From the NCBI RefSeq assembly GCF_002563795.1, contig NZ_PDJL01000004.1:806001-870000 (forward strand): DNA of 64,000 nt, in the 5' to 3' direction. The notes below the pieces were generated by a model. The model ran no database searches, was not told where the DNA came from, and was given only the letters and a program-made list of their open reading frames with translations. The stretch is from Vibrio sp. ES.051 (GTDB lineage: Bacteria; Pseudomonadota; Gammaproteobacteria; Enterobacterales; Vibrionaceae). Positions 44,559 to 53,156 of the stretch are shown piece after piece; positions within the stretch are counted from its first letter, which is position 1; every line of letters begins with the position of its first letter. The position numbers and the translations under genes are program-made.

Positions 44559-45038
44559 ATGACCCAACTTACCCATATCAATGCGTCTGGTGAAGCCAAC
44601 ATGGTCGACGTGTCTGCGAAAACCGAAACCGTTCGTGAAGCGCGCGCAGAAGCATTCGTGCACATGGCGGCAGAAACACTGCAACTGATTGTTTCTGGTC
44701 AACACCATAAAGGAGATGTGTTCGCTACTGCTCGTATCGCGGGCATTCAAGCGGCGAAGAAGACATGGGATTTGATCCCGCTTTGTCATCCTCTCTTACT
44801 GTCTAAAGTTGAAGTTCAACTAGAAGCGATCGAAGCGGAAAATAAAGTACGTATCGAATCGGTATGTAAGCTGGCAGGGAAAACTGGCGTTGAGATGGAA
44901 GCGTTAACGGCGGCTTCTGTGGCTGCATTAACGATTTACGATATGTGTAAAGCGGTTCAAAAAGATATGGTCATTGATCAAGTTCGTTTACTAGAGAAGA
45001 CGGGCGGTAAATCGGGACACTTCAAGGTGGAATCATGA
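44559..45038 (+). CDS. moaC: MoaC, cyclic pyranopterin monophosphate synthase
   Basis: A 159-residue enzyme that turns the MoaA product into cyclic pyranopterin monophosphate. It matches E. coli MoaC (161). Conserved parts are [18 protein letters not shown], the [34 protein letters not shown] region with the active-site Lys and His, and [22 protein letters not shown]. The ribosome site GAAGGA lies just upstream. Its end overlaps moaD by 4 bases. Confidence 0.97.
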   Translation: MTQLTHINASGEANMVDVSAKTETVREARAEAFVHMAAETLQLIVSGQHHKGDVFATARIAGIQAAKKTWDLIPLCHPLLLSKVEVQLEAIEAENKVRIESVCKLAGKTGVEMEALTAASVAALTIYDMCKAVQKDMVIDQVRLLEKTGGKSGHFKVES

Positions 45039-45292
45039 TTAAAGTACTTTTCTTCGCTCAAACTCGTGAGTTGGTTGGAGTGGATGGTCTCGAGTTAGAA
45101 GAGCAATTCGAGACCGTCGAAGCGATCCGAGCGTATCTTGTTGACACTGGCTCTGTTAAGCATGGTAAATGGGATTTGGCATTAGAGCCGGGCAAGTTAT
45201 TGGCGGCGGTCAACCAGTCTATTGTTCCGTTAGAAACGGCAGTGAAAGCGGGTGATGAGGTTGCTTTCTTCCCACCAGTGACCGGAGGTTAA
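45035..45292 (+). CDS. moaD: MoaD, molybdopterin synthase small subunit
   Basis: An 85-residue ubiquitin-like protein ending in VTGG. The C-terminal Gly is adenylated by MoeB and then carries the sulfur as a thiocarboxylate for molybdopterin synthase. The [11 protein letters not shown] end is typical. It overlaps moaC by 4 bases and is followed by moaE after one base, so the two synthase subunits are made together. Confidence 0.96.
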   Translation: MIKVLFFAQTRELVGVDGLELEEQFETVEAIRAYLVDTGSVKHGKWDLALEPGKLLAAVNQSIVPLETAVKAGDEVAFFPPVTGG

Positions 45293-45293
45293 G

Positions 45294-45749
45294 ATGGATC
45301 CTCGCGTCTCTGTGCAGGTTGAAGACTTTTCCGTTGATGACGAATACCAACGTTTATCCGAAGGGACGGGCGCTGGTGCCATCGTCACCTTCATTGGTAA
45401 AGTACGTGACATGAATTTAGGGGATAATGTCGTTGGTTTACATTTAGAGCATTATCCTGGCATGACCGAAAAGAGTCTGATTGATATTTGTAACCAAGCT
45501 GAATCTCGTTGGCCATTACTCGGCGTGCGTGTTATTCATCGTGTGGGTGATATGGACAGCGGCGACCAAATTGTATTCGTTGGTGTGTCTAGTGCTCATC
45601 GCGGCGCTGCATTTGATGCTTGTGAATTCATTATGGACTACCTAAAAACCAAGGCGCCATTTTGGAAAAAGGAACGGACCACAAGTGAAGATCGCTGGAT
45701 TGAGTCACGAGCGACGGATCACCAAGCGGCTCAGCGTTGGGAAAAGTAG
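45294..45749 (+). CDS. moaE: MoaE, molybdopterin synthase large subunit
   Basis: A 151-residue catalytic subunit (E. coli MoaE is 150). Marks are GAGAIVTFIGKVRDMN, the HYPGMTEKSL segment with conserved His and the KTKAPFWKKE motif with active-site Lys residues. With MoaD it inserts two sulfur atoms into cyclic pyranopterin monophosphate. A terminator follows after 21 bases and closes the moa operon. Confidence 0.97.
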   Translation: MDPRVSVQVEDFSVDDEYQRLSEGTGAGAIVTFIGKVRDMNLGDNVVGLHLEHYPGMTEKSLIDICNQAESRWPLLGVRVIHRVGDMDSGDQIVFVGVSSAHRGAAFDACEFIMDYLKTKAPFWKKERTTSEDRWIESRATDHQAAQRWEK

Positions 45750-45770
45750 AGCCAATCATTCGTTTTGACT

Positions 45771-45805
45771 AAAAAAGCTAAGTGTCAAAAGCACTTAGCT
45801 TTTTT
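45771..45805 (+). terminator. Terminator of the moa operon
   Basis: AAAAAAGCTAAGTG, a 7-base loop, CACTTAGCTTTTTT. A perfect 14-bp stem with a T-run. Confidence 0.94.
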
Positions 45806-46277
45806 GTATCTATCTTCTTAAAGCTTCGGTTTGCACGCCAACATGCTCGTGTTTCCTGTGGGCAATCGAGTTCACAATCCAAAACAGAGAACAATATATA
45901 AACAATTACTTGTCAGGCGCTGCTTGTTGTAAACCCTAACTAGTGCGTAATTGTCTAGCAGAACATGCTATTTATAGAGTGAAACTTAGGTTATTCGACA
46001 CTTTCATCTACTAACTACGAACGCGACTCTTCATTTTTCTGATGAATACTATTTGATTAGAGTTTACTGCTAGATATGTCGGGTTTGCTCAGAATTATTG
46101 GTTTTTTTGCTGCATTTTAATGGCAAATTACTTCGATGATTGATAATGTGGGCCGCAATCTTTGTAAGGTTTTAGGCTTTTGTGTTCAGGAAATACACTG
46201 AAAACGCTAAAACACTGACCGTTAGAGTCTCTTACAGAGAAGTCATGGATGCTAACAAAAAAATTGGAGTTTTACGC
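45806..46277. other. Gene-free leader of the opp operon
   Basis: About 470 bases without a gene. One inverted pair, ACAATTAC (45902-45909) and GTAATTGT (45947-45954), is visible. No clear promoter could be set. The long leader upstream of oppA leaves room for sRNA control such as GcvB regulation known from enterobacteria, but I see no specific site. Confidence 0.4.
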
Positions 46278-47954
46278 ATGTATAAGAATAAAATCACGCG
46301 CGCTTTATTTATTGGTGCTGGTCTTTCTTTCGCTCTGGCGGGTTGTGGTGAAAAGCCTGCAGAGAAACAAGCAACTGAGCCCGCTCCGGCTCCAGTACCT
46401 GAAGCGAAATCTGATTCTAAAGAGCCAAAACTGGCTGCTGTCCAAGAGTTGGTGCGTGGTAACGGTACAGAAGTTGCGACAATAGACCCGCATAAATCTC
46501 AAGGTGTTCCAGAATCTCACGTGATTCGCGATCTTCTTGAGGGCCTAGTAAACCAAGATGCAGACGGTAACACTGTCCCTGGTGTTGCAGAATCTTGGGA
46601 AACAGAAGACAACAAAACGTACACTTTCCACCTACGTAAAGACGCAAAATGGTCCAATGGCGATCCTGTTACGGCCGATGACTTCGTTTACAGTTTCCAA
46701 CGTGCTATCGACCCTGCAACGGCTTCTCCGTACGCTTGGTATATGGAATATACCAAGATGAAGAATGCTAAAGACATTGTTGCTGGCGATAAAGATAAGA
46801 GTGAGTTAGGTGTTAAAGCGGTTGACGACCACACGTTGGTGATTGAGCTTGATACTGCAGTGCCTTATTTTGTAATGATGATGGGCCACACGACAGTGAA
46901 GCCGGTTCACCAAGCGACAGTTGAGAAGTTCGGCGATCAATGGACGAAACCAGAGAACTTTGTCGGTAACGGTGCTTATGTGGTCGACAAGTGGGTCGTT
47001 AATGAACGTCTAGTATTAAAACGTAACGAGCAATATTGGGACAACGAAGATACCACGATTGATCAAGTGACGTTCTTACCAATTGAAAACCAAGTCGCGG
47101 AAATGAATCGTTTCCTAGCCGGCGAAATTGATATCAGTTATGAAGTGCCGATAGAACATTTTAAACGCCTCAAGAAAGAGCAGCCAGAATCACTGTCAGT
47201 GGTGGGGAACCTATGTACTTACTACTACATCTTCAATACGAAGAGCGCGCCTTTTGACGATGTTCGGGTTCGGAAAGCGATCTCTTACGCGATCGATCGT
47301 GACATCGTAAGTGATGCGATCATGGGCCAAGGGCAAAGACCAGCGTACTTCCTTACACCTGAAATTACAGCGGGCTTTAATCCAGAAATACCAGCATACG
47401 GCACAATGACGCAAGAAGAGCGTAATGCTGAAGCCGCTCGTTTATTGGAAGAAGCCGGTTACGGGGCGGATAACCCACTTGAGTTTAATCTTCTATACAA
47501 CACCTCAGAGAACCACAAAAAAGTGGCGGTTGCTTTAGGGTCGATGTGGAAGCAAACATTGGGTCTAGACGTAACCCTAGAAAACCAAGAATGGAAAACC
47601 TACCTATCAACAAAAGACTCAGGCAACTTTGAGGTTGCTCGTGCAGGTTGGTGTGGTGATTACAACGAAGCCTCATCTTTCCTAACCCTGATGATGAGTA
47701 ATAACACCACAGGTGGTATTCACTATGACAGCAAAGAGTACGATGCGATCATGAACAAAGCCTTTGCTTCAACTTCTGATGCAGAACGTCAAAAGCTTTA
47801 CCTAGAAGCAGAGAAGTTGATGGCGAAAGATATGCCAATCGCGCCTATCTACCAGTACGTAAAATCACGTCTACTATCCCCAAAAGTTGGCGGCTTCCCA
47901 GCGAACAACCCAGAAGAGAAAATTTACTCTAAAGATCTCTACATCACTGAGTAA
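46278..47954 (+). CDS. oppA: OppA, oligopeptide-binding lipoprotein
   Basis: A 558-residue substrate-binding protein for peptide uptake. The start at 46278 gives a lipoprotein signal, with lipobox LAGC near residue 22 (FIGAGLSFALAGCGEKP) followed by a Pro/Ala/Glu-rich linker. E. coli OppA is a free periplasmic protein, so lipid anchoring is a difference. The SBP family 5 marks are VPGVAESWETEDNKTYTFHLRKDAKWSNGDPVTADDFVYSFQR and GNGAYVVDKWVVNERLVLKRN. GGAG lies ten bases upstream. Earlier in-frame starts (46182) add unlikely residues. A hairpin separates it from oppB. Confidence 0.95.
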   Translation: MYKNKITRALFIGAGLSFALAGCGEKPAEKQATEPAPAPVPEAKSDSKEPKLAAVQELVRGNGTEVATIDPHKSQGVPESHVIRDLLEGLVNQDADGNTVPGVAESWETEDNKTYTFHLRKDAKWSNGDPVTADDFVYSFQRAIDPATASPYAWYMEYTKMKNAKDIVAGDKDKSELGVKAVDDHTLVIELDTAVPYFVMMMGHTTVKPVHQATVEKFGDQWTKPENFVGNGAYVVDKWVVNERLVLKRNEQYWDNEDTTIDQVTFLPIENQVAEMNRFLAGEIDISYEVPIEHFKRLKKEQPESLSVVGNLCTYYYIFNTKSAPFDDVRVRKAISYAIDRDIVSDAIMGQGQRPAYFLTPEITAGFNPEIPAYGTMTQEERNAEAARLLEEAGYGADNPLEFNLLYNTSENHKKVAVALGSMWKQTLGLDVTLENQEWKTYLSTKDSGNFEVARAGWCGDYNEASSFLTLMMSNNTTGGIHYDSKEYDAIMNKAFASTSDAERQKLYLEAEKLMAKDMPIAPIYQYVKSRLLSPKVGGFPANNPEEKIYSKDLYITE

Positions 47955-47983
47955 GTCTTAATTCGGTAAAACTATAAAAAATA

Positions 47984-48017
47984 AGGTGCTACGTGCGAGA
48001 AATTGCATGTGGCACCT
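47984..48017 (+). promoter_or_regulatory. Intercistronic stem-loop between oppA and oppB
   Basis: A 13-pair stem (AGGTGCTACGTGC with GCATGTGGCACCT, including two G-U pairs) and an 8-base loop, starting 29 bases after the oppA stop. No T-run follows, so it is better read as an mRNA-stabilising 3' end than a terminator, which would favour OppA over the membrane subunits. Confidence 0.75.
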
Positions 48018-48083
48018 ATTAAGTCCAAAAAGAATTGGACGACTTTCTTTAATTTAACGGTCACAGACTGAAAGAGTGAGTTT

Positions 48084-49004
48084 ATGTTTAAATTCATCGC
48101 AAAAAGGATATTTGAGGCGATCCCAACGATGTTGGTTTTGATCACCGTATCTTTCTTTCTTATGCGCTTTGCGCCGGGAAACCCATTCTCGACAGAGCGT
48201 CCATTACCACCCGAAGTCATGGCAAACATCGAAGCTAAATATGGTTTAGATAAGCCAGTATTCGAGCAATACACCACATATTTGACCAATGTTATCCAAG
48301 GTGATTTCGGACCATCATTTAAATATCTTGATTATTCGGTTAACGAGCTGATCTCCGTTGCGTTACCAGTATCGGCTAAAGTTGGCTTCATCGCCTTTAT
48401 CTTTACTCTGATCATGGGCGTTACCGTTGGTACCATTGCTGCGTTAAAACAGAATACTTGGATTGATTACACCATCATGTCGACAGCGATGCTTGGGGTC
48501 GTAATGCCATCTTTTGTGTTGGCTCCCGCTCTTATCTATCTATTTTCTTTGCACTGGCATATTTTTCCGGCAGGTGGTTGGCAAGGAGGTAGTTGGCAGT
48601 ATTTAGTCCTCCCTGTGATTGGCATGTCATTACTTTATGTTGCAACGTTTGCACGTATTACCCGTGGCTCAATGATTGAAACGTTAAACAGTAACTTTAT
48701 TCGAACAGCCCGTGCTAAAGGTCTGAGCTACCGTTACATTATTATCAAGCATGCGCTGAAACCCGCGCTGCTTCCTGTGGTTTCTTACATGGGGCCTGCT
48801 TTTGTTGGCATTATTACAGGTTCAGTGGTCATTGAAACCATTTTTGGTTTGCCAGGCATTGGCAAGCTCTTCGTTAACGCTGCTTTTAACCGTGACTACT
48901 CGTTAGTAATGGGGGTGACCATCCTCATTGGTTTCCTATTCATTCTATTCAACGCGATTGTAGATATTCTACTAGCAATGATTGACCCGAAAATTCGCTA
49001 CTAA
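48084..49004 (+). CDS. oppB: OppB, oligopeptide permease
   Basis: A 306-residue inner-membrane permease with six membrane helices, the E. coli length. The start FKFIAKRIFEAIPTMLVLITVSFFLMRFAPGNPF is typical, as is the cytoplasmic EAA loop TARAKGLSYRYIIIKHALKPALLPV that contacts the ATPases. It forms the channel with OppC. It follows oppA after an intercistronic hairpin and shares the operon. Confidence 0.97.
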   Translation: MFKFIAKRIFEAIPTMLVLITVSFFLMRFAPGNPFSTERPLPPEVMANIEAKYGLDKPVFEQYTTYLTNVIQGDFGPSFKYLDYSVNELISVALPVSAKVGFIAFIFTLIMGVTVGTIAALKQNTWIDYTIMSTAMLGVVMPSFVLAPALIYLFSLHWHIFPAGGWQGGSWQYLVLPVIGMSLLYVATFARITRGSMIETLNSNFIRTARAKGLSYRYIIIKHALKPALLPVVSYMGPAFVGIITGSVVIETIFGLPGIGKLFVNAAFNRDYSLVMGVTILIGFLFILFNAIVDILLAMIDPKIRY

Positions 49005-49019
49005 CAGGGACGTTTGGTT

Positions 49020-49922
49020 ATGTTAACGAAAAAAGAAAACCTAGAAGCGATTGAACAATTCTCTGAAAATTTAGAGATCGAAGGTCGCAGTCTTTGGCAA
49101 GATGCTCGTATCCGCTTTATGCGTAATAAAGCGGCGATGGTGAGCTTGTGTATTCTGGTTGTAATGACCTTGGCAGTCATTATTCTACCAATGATTGCCC
49201 CATACGCCTTTGATGCGACCGACTGGTACGCTATGCATGTGTCGCCAAATGCGGACCACTGGTTTGGTACCGACAGTTTAGGGCGTGATTTATACGTACG
49301 TACGTTAATTGGCGGTCGTATCTCCCTAATGGTTGGTGTGATGGGAGCATTTGTCGCGGTTCTTATCGGTACTCTGTACGGCGCGGCTTCCGGCTTCATC
49401 GGCGGTAAAGTCGACCGTATCATGATGCGGATTCTGGAAATCCTCTACGCGGTACCGTTCATGTTCCTAGTAATCGTGCTAGTGACCTTCTTCGGTCGTA
49501 ACATCATACTTATCTTCGTCGCGATTGGTGCAATCGCATGGCTGGACATGGCGCGTATCGTTCGAGGTCAAACGCTGAGTTTACGCAGTAAAGAGTTTAT
49601 CGAAGCGGCACACGTTTGTGGCGTGAGTAATTGGAAAATTATTACCCGCCATATTGTACCAAACGTGCTGGGGATTGTAGCAGTATACTCAACGTTGCTT
49701 ATCCCAAGCATGATTTTGACAGAATCATTCTTATCATTCCTTGGTCTTGGTGTTCAAGAGCCAATGACAAGTTGGGGCGCACTCCTACAAGAAGGTGCAC
49801 AGACAATGGAAGTGGCAATCTGGCAGCTGGCATTCCCTGCGGCATTTATGGTTGTAACCCTGTTCTGCTTCAACTATGTGGGTGACGGCTTGCGCGATGC
49901 GCTGGATCCAAAAGACAGGTAA
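49020..49922 (+). CDS. oppC: OppC, oligopeptide permease
   Basis: A 300-residue permease with six membrane helices and the family N-terminal extension (ENLEIEGRSLWQDARIRFMRNKAAMVSL). The segment HWFGTDSLGRDLYVRTLIGGRISL and the EAA loop EAAHVCGVSNWKIITRHIVPNVLG are clear. E. coli OppC is 302. The ATG at 49020 is preferred; an in-frame TTG at 49014 precedes it. 15 bases separate it from oppB. Confidence 0.97.
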   Translation: MLTKKENLEAIEQFSENLEIEGRSLWQDARIRFMRNKAAMVSLCILVVMTLAVIILPMIAPYAFDATDWYAMHVSPNADHWFGTDSLGRDLYVRTLIGGRISLMVGVMGAFVAVLIGTLYGAASGFIGGKVDRIMMRILEILYAVPFMFLVIVLVTFFGRNIILIFVAIGAIAWLDMARIVRGQTLSLRSKEFIEAAHVCGVSNWKIITRHIVPNVLGIVAVYSTLLIPSMILTESFLSFLGLGVQEPMTSWGALLQEGAQTMEVAIWQLAFPAAFMVVTLFCFNYVGDGLRDALDPKDR

Positions 49923-49946
49923 TTAAAAGATAAGATTAAGGAAGTA

Positions 49947-50921
49947 ATGATGAGCTTATTAGATGTCAAAGATCTGCGCGTCGAATTCACCACGCAAGAT
50001 GGTATCGTAACCGCAGTAAACGATTTGAACTTTTCTCTGGAGCAAGGCGAAACCCTCGGTATTGTAGGGGAGTCTGGTTCTGGTAAATCTCAGACCGTAT
50101 TCGCAATCATGGGGCTGCTGGCAAAAAACGGATTGATTTCTGGTAGTGCGAAATTTGAAGGTAAAGAAATTCTCAACTTACCGGAGAAAGCACTTAATAA
50201 AGTGCGCGCAGAACAGATCGCGATGATCTTCCAAGACCCTATGACGTCACTTAACCCTTATATGAAGGTAAGTGATCAGCTAATGGAAGTATTAATGCTT
50301 CACAAAGGCATGGGCAAAGCCGCAGCATTTGAAGAGTCTGTTCGTATGTTGGAAGCGGTGAAAATTCCAGAAGCTCGTAAGCGTATTACCATGTACCCAC
50401 ACGAGTTTTCAGGAGGCATGCGTCAGCGTGTAATGATTGCGATGGCGTTGCTGTGTCGTCCGAAGTTATTGATTGCTGATGAGCCAACGACCGCATTGGA
50501 CGTGACGGTTCAGGCACAAATCATGGATCTACTTAATGAACTTAAAGATGAATTTAACACCGCAATCATTATGATCACGCATGACCTTGGGGTTGTGGCC
50601 GGCTCATGCAACAAAGTTTTGGTGATGTATGCAGGACGTACAATGGAGTACGGTACGGTTGATGAAATCTTTTACAACCCAAGTCACCCATACGCCGAAG
50701 GCCTGTTACAAGCAATTCCTCGCCTTGATACAGAAGGGGAGATTCTACCTACTATCCCAGGCAATCCGCCTAACTTACTTCGTTTACCACCGGGCTGCCC
50801 TTATCAGGAACGTTGCCATCGTGTAATGGACCGTTGTAAACAAGAAGCGCCAATTCTGACTTCGTTTGGTGATGGTCGTCAGCGCGCATGTTTTTCACCG
50901 TGGGAGACTTGGAAGAAATGA
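49947..50921 (+). CDS. oppD: OppD, oligopeptide transporter ATPase
   Basis: A 324-residue ABC ATPase with Walker A GESGSGKS, Q-loop FQDPMTSLNPYMKV, signature FSGGMRQRVMIAMAL, Walker B LLIADEPTTALD and the oligopeptide-type C-terminal extension with four Cys residues that may hold an Fe-S cluster (CPYQERCHRVMDRC and the later CFSPW). AAGGA lies upstream of two adjacent ATG codons, 49947 and 49950. It overlaps oppF by ATGA. Confidence 0.97.
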   Translation: MMSLLDVKDLRVEFTTQDGIVTAVNDLNFSLEQGETLGIVGESGSGKSQTVFAIMGLLAKNGLISGSAKFEGKEILNLPEKALNKVRAEQIAMIFQDPMTSLNPYMKVSDQLMEVLMLHKGMGKAAAFEESVRMLEAVKIPEARKRITMYPHEFSGGMRQRVMIAMALLCRPKLLIADEPTTALDVTVQAQIMDLLNELKDEFNTAIIMITHDLGVVAGSCNKVLVMYAGRTMEYGTVDEIFYNPSHPYAEGLLQAIPRLDTEGEILPTIPGNPPNLLRLPPGCPYQERCHRVMDRCKQEAPILTSFGDGRQRACFSPWETWKK

Positions 50922-51910
50922 GTGCAGATAAATCATTACTATTAGACGTTAAAGAGCTTAAAGTTCACTTTAGTATTGCAGCAAAATCGGCATGGCCTTG
51001 GTCGAAACCCTCAAACCTGAAAGCTGTCGATGGTGTCAGTGCTCGCCTTTATGAAGGTGAAACTCTCGGTGTAGTGGGGGAGTCCGGTTGTGGTAAGTCG
51101 ACGTTTGCTCGCGCGATCATCGGTTTGGTCGAAGCCACCGACGGCGAAGTGATGTGGTTGGGCCAAGACCTAACAAAAATGAAAGCCGTTCAGCGCCGTG
51201 AAACGCGTAAAGCGATCCAAATGATTTTCCAAGACCCCTTGGCATCTTTGAATCCACGTATGACGGTAGGTGACATCATCGCAGAACCATTAGAGACCTT
51301 CTACCCAGAGTTATCGAAACAAGAAGTGAAAGGCCGGGTCAAAGAGATGATGGCCAAGGTTGGATTACTACCAAACGTGATCAACCGTTATCCGCACGAG
51401 TTTTCTGGTGGTCAATGTCAGCGAATTGGTATCGCACGTGCACTTATCTTAAAACCTAAAATGATCATTTGTGACGAGCCAGTCTCAGCGCTTGACGTGT
51501 CAATTCAGGCACAGGTGATTAACCTGCTGAAAGAAATCCAGAAAGAGCTAGGTCTATCTTTAGTCTTTATTGCGCACGATCTGTCCGTGGTAAAACATAT
51601 TTCTGACCGTGTACTCGTGATGTACCTCGGCAACGTCGTGGAGCTTGGTGAAGCTGAAGCGTTGTTTTCAGATCCTAAACATCCGTATACACGCGCTTTA
51701 ATGTCTGCAGTTCCAATCCCTGATCCTAAGTTGGAACGTAAAAAAACCATCCAGATGTTAGAAGGTGATTTACCATCGCCAATCAGTCCGCCTTCTGGTT
51801 GTGTATTCCGCACCCGCTGTCCTCAAGCGACAGAAGAGTGTGCGAAGACGAAACCGACCATTCAAGGTAACGACGTTCACTCGGTATCTTGTTTACACGT
51901 CAGTGTCTAA
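50918..51910 (+). CDS. oppF: OppF, oligopeptide transporter ATPase
   Basis: A 330-residue ABC ATPase paired with OppD. Walker A is GESGCGKS, the signature FSGGQCQRIGIARAL, Walker B MIICDEPVSALD, and the C-terminal region CVFRTRCPQATEEC again has four-Cys spacing. The ATG at 50918 overlaps the oppD stop; an in-frame upstream ATG at 50888 lies inside oppD. It closes the operon and is followed by a terminator. Confidence 0.97.
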   Translation: MSADKSLLLDVKELKVHFSIAAKSAWPWSKPSNLKAVDGVSARLYEGETLGVVGESGCGKSTFARAIIGLVEATDGEVMWLGQDLTKMKAVQRRETRKAIQMIFQDPLASLNPRMTVGDIIAEPLETFYPELSKQEVKGRVKEMMAKVGLLPNVINRYPHEFSGGQCQRIGIARALILKPKMIICDEPVSALDVSIQAQVINLLKEIQKELGLSLVFIAHDLSVVKHISDRVLVMYLGNVVELGEAEALFSDPKHPYTRALMSAVPIPDPKLERKKTIQMLEGDLPSPISPPSGCVFRTRCPQATEECAKTKPTIQGNDVHSVSCLHVSV

Positions 51911-51930
51911 ATACTGTCTATAATGAACGT

Positions 51931-51960
51931 AAGCGCGCCCACTTGAGGTCGCGCTTTTTA
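51931..51960 (+). terminator. Terminator of the opp operon
   Basis: AAGCGCG and CGCGCTT make a 7-bp GC-rich stem with a 12-base loop, followed by TTT. It lies 20 bases past the oppF stop. Confidence 0.82.
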
Positions 51961-52079
51961 TGTGCATTGTTTACTGCCTAGCACATTCGAATTTCTTGAA
52001 CATGATGTCTTAACAATGATGATTTTCTCTCCCGTCGTAATTGCTACTATCGAACGAAATAGAATAAGAGGAGAGGATC

Positions 52080-53024
52080 ATGGGGAAATTGGTCGAAGGT
52101 GTTTGGCATGACGTCTGGTATGACACAAAATCTAATGGTGGTAAGTTTGTACGTGAAGACGCTGGATTTCGCAACTGGATTAAAAATGATGCCAAAGCGG
52201 AATTCAGACCAGAATCAGGTCGTTACCATCTATACGTTTCTCTTGCTTGTCCTTGGGCGCACCGAACGCTCATCTTTCGTAAACTAAAAGATCTAGAAGC
52301 GCATATTGATGTAACGGTTGTTTGCCCTGACATGTTAAGTCAAGGTTGGCAAATGGGTCTGCCGGAGCCATTGTTTGGCCATACTCGAATGCACCAGATT
52401 TACACGCAAGCGAAACCTGATTATACCGGTCGTGTCACGGTGCCCGTGTTATGGGATAAAAAGACCAACACGATCGTGTCGAATGAATCTTCAGAGATCA
52501 TCCGCATGTTGAATTCTGAGTTCAATGAGTTAACGGGTAATCATGATGATTATTATCCTGAGCCACTAAGAGATATTATTGAGGAGTGGAATGAGTTCAT
52601 CTACCCAAATGTCAATAATGGCGTTTATCGTTGTGGGTTTGCGACAAGTCAAGAAGCGTACGAAGAAGCTTTTGATTCATTGTTTACCGCACTAGATAAG
52701 ATTAATGCTCACCTTGGTACACATCGATATTTAGCGGGCAATAAAATGACGGAAGCGGATTGGCGTTTATTCACGACACTGATTCGTTTTGATGCCGTTT
52801 ACGTTGGTCATTTTAAATGCAATAAGCAGCGCATCGCAGACTACCCAAATCTTCAGGGCTACCTTAAAGAGCTTTATCAAGTAGAGGGTGTTGCGGAAAC
52901 GACCGATTTCTATCATATCAAGCGTCATTACTATTTCAGTCATACTGGAATTAACCCGACACAGGTCGTTCCTAAAGGCCCAGAGCTGGATTTAGACTCA
53001 CCGCATGGCCGAGATTCTCTATAA
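52080..53024 (+). CDS. yqjG: Glutathionyl-hydroquinone reductase (YqjG/Xi-class GST)
   Basis: A 314-residue Xi-class glutathione transferase. The catalytic Cys is in SLACPWAHRTL (about residue 59), in the ACPWAHR motif of the family. These enzymes reduce glutathionyl-hydroquinones to hydroquinones with glutathione. An N-terminal thioredoxin-like half is followed by the helical GST domain (ADWRLFTTLIRFDAVYVGHFKCN is a conserved segment). AGAGGAGAGGATC just upstream provides the ribosome site. It is a single-gene unit with its own terminator. Confidence 0.94.
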   Translation: MGKLVEGVWHDVWYDTKSNGGKFVREDAGFRNWIKNDAKAEFRPESGRYHLYVSLACPWAHRTLIFRKLKDLEAHIDVTVVCPDMLSQGWQMGLPEPLFGHTRMHQIYTQAKPDYTGRVTVPVLWDKKTNTIVSNESSEIIRMLNSEFNELTGNHDDYYPEPLRDIIEEWNEFIYPNVNNGVYRCGFATSQEAYEEAFDSLFTALDKINAHLGTHRYLAGNKMTEADWRLFTTLIRFDAVYVGHFKCNKQRIADYPNLQGYLKELYQVEGVAETTDFYHIKRHYYFSHTGINPTQVVPKGPELDLDSPHGRDSL

Positions 53025-53044
53025 GATTGACATGCATCAAGAAC

Positions 53045-53072
53045 AGCGTCATTTAATATGGCGCTTTTTTAT
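53045..53072 (+). terminator. Terminator after yqjG
   Basis: AGCGTCAT and ATGGCGCT (one G-U pair) with a short loop and a T-run. Confidence 0.85.
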
Positions 53073-53156
53073 TCATTCTTTTCCTAACATCACAACTTAT
53101 TCTCTAGATATACATAAACTGATGATATAAAAACCGATCTTTTGCCGAGGTGAGGT

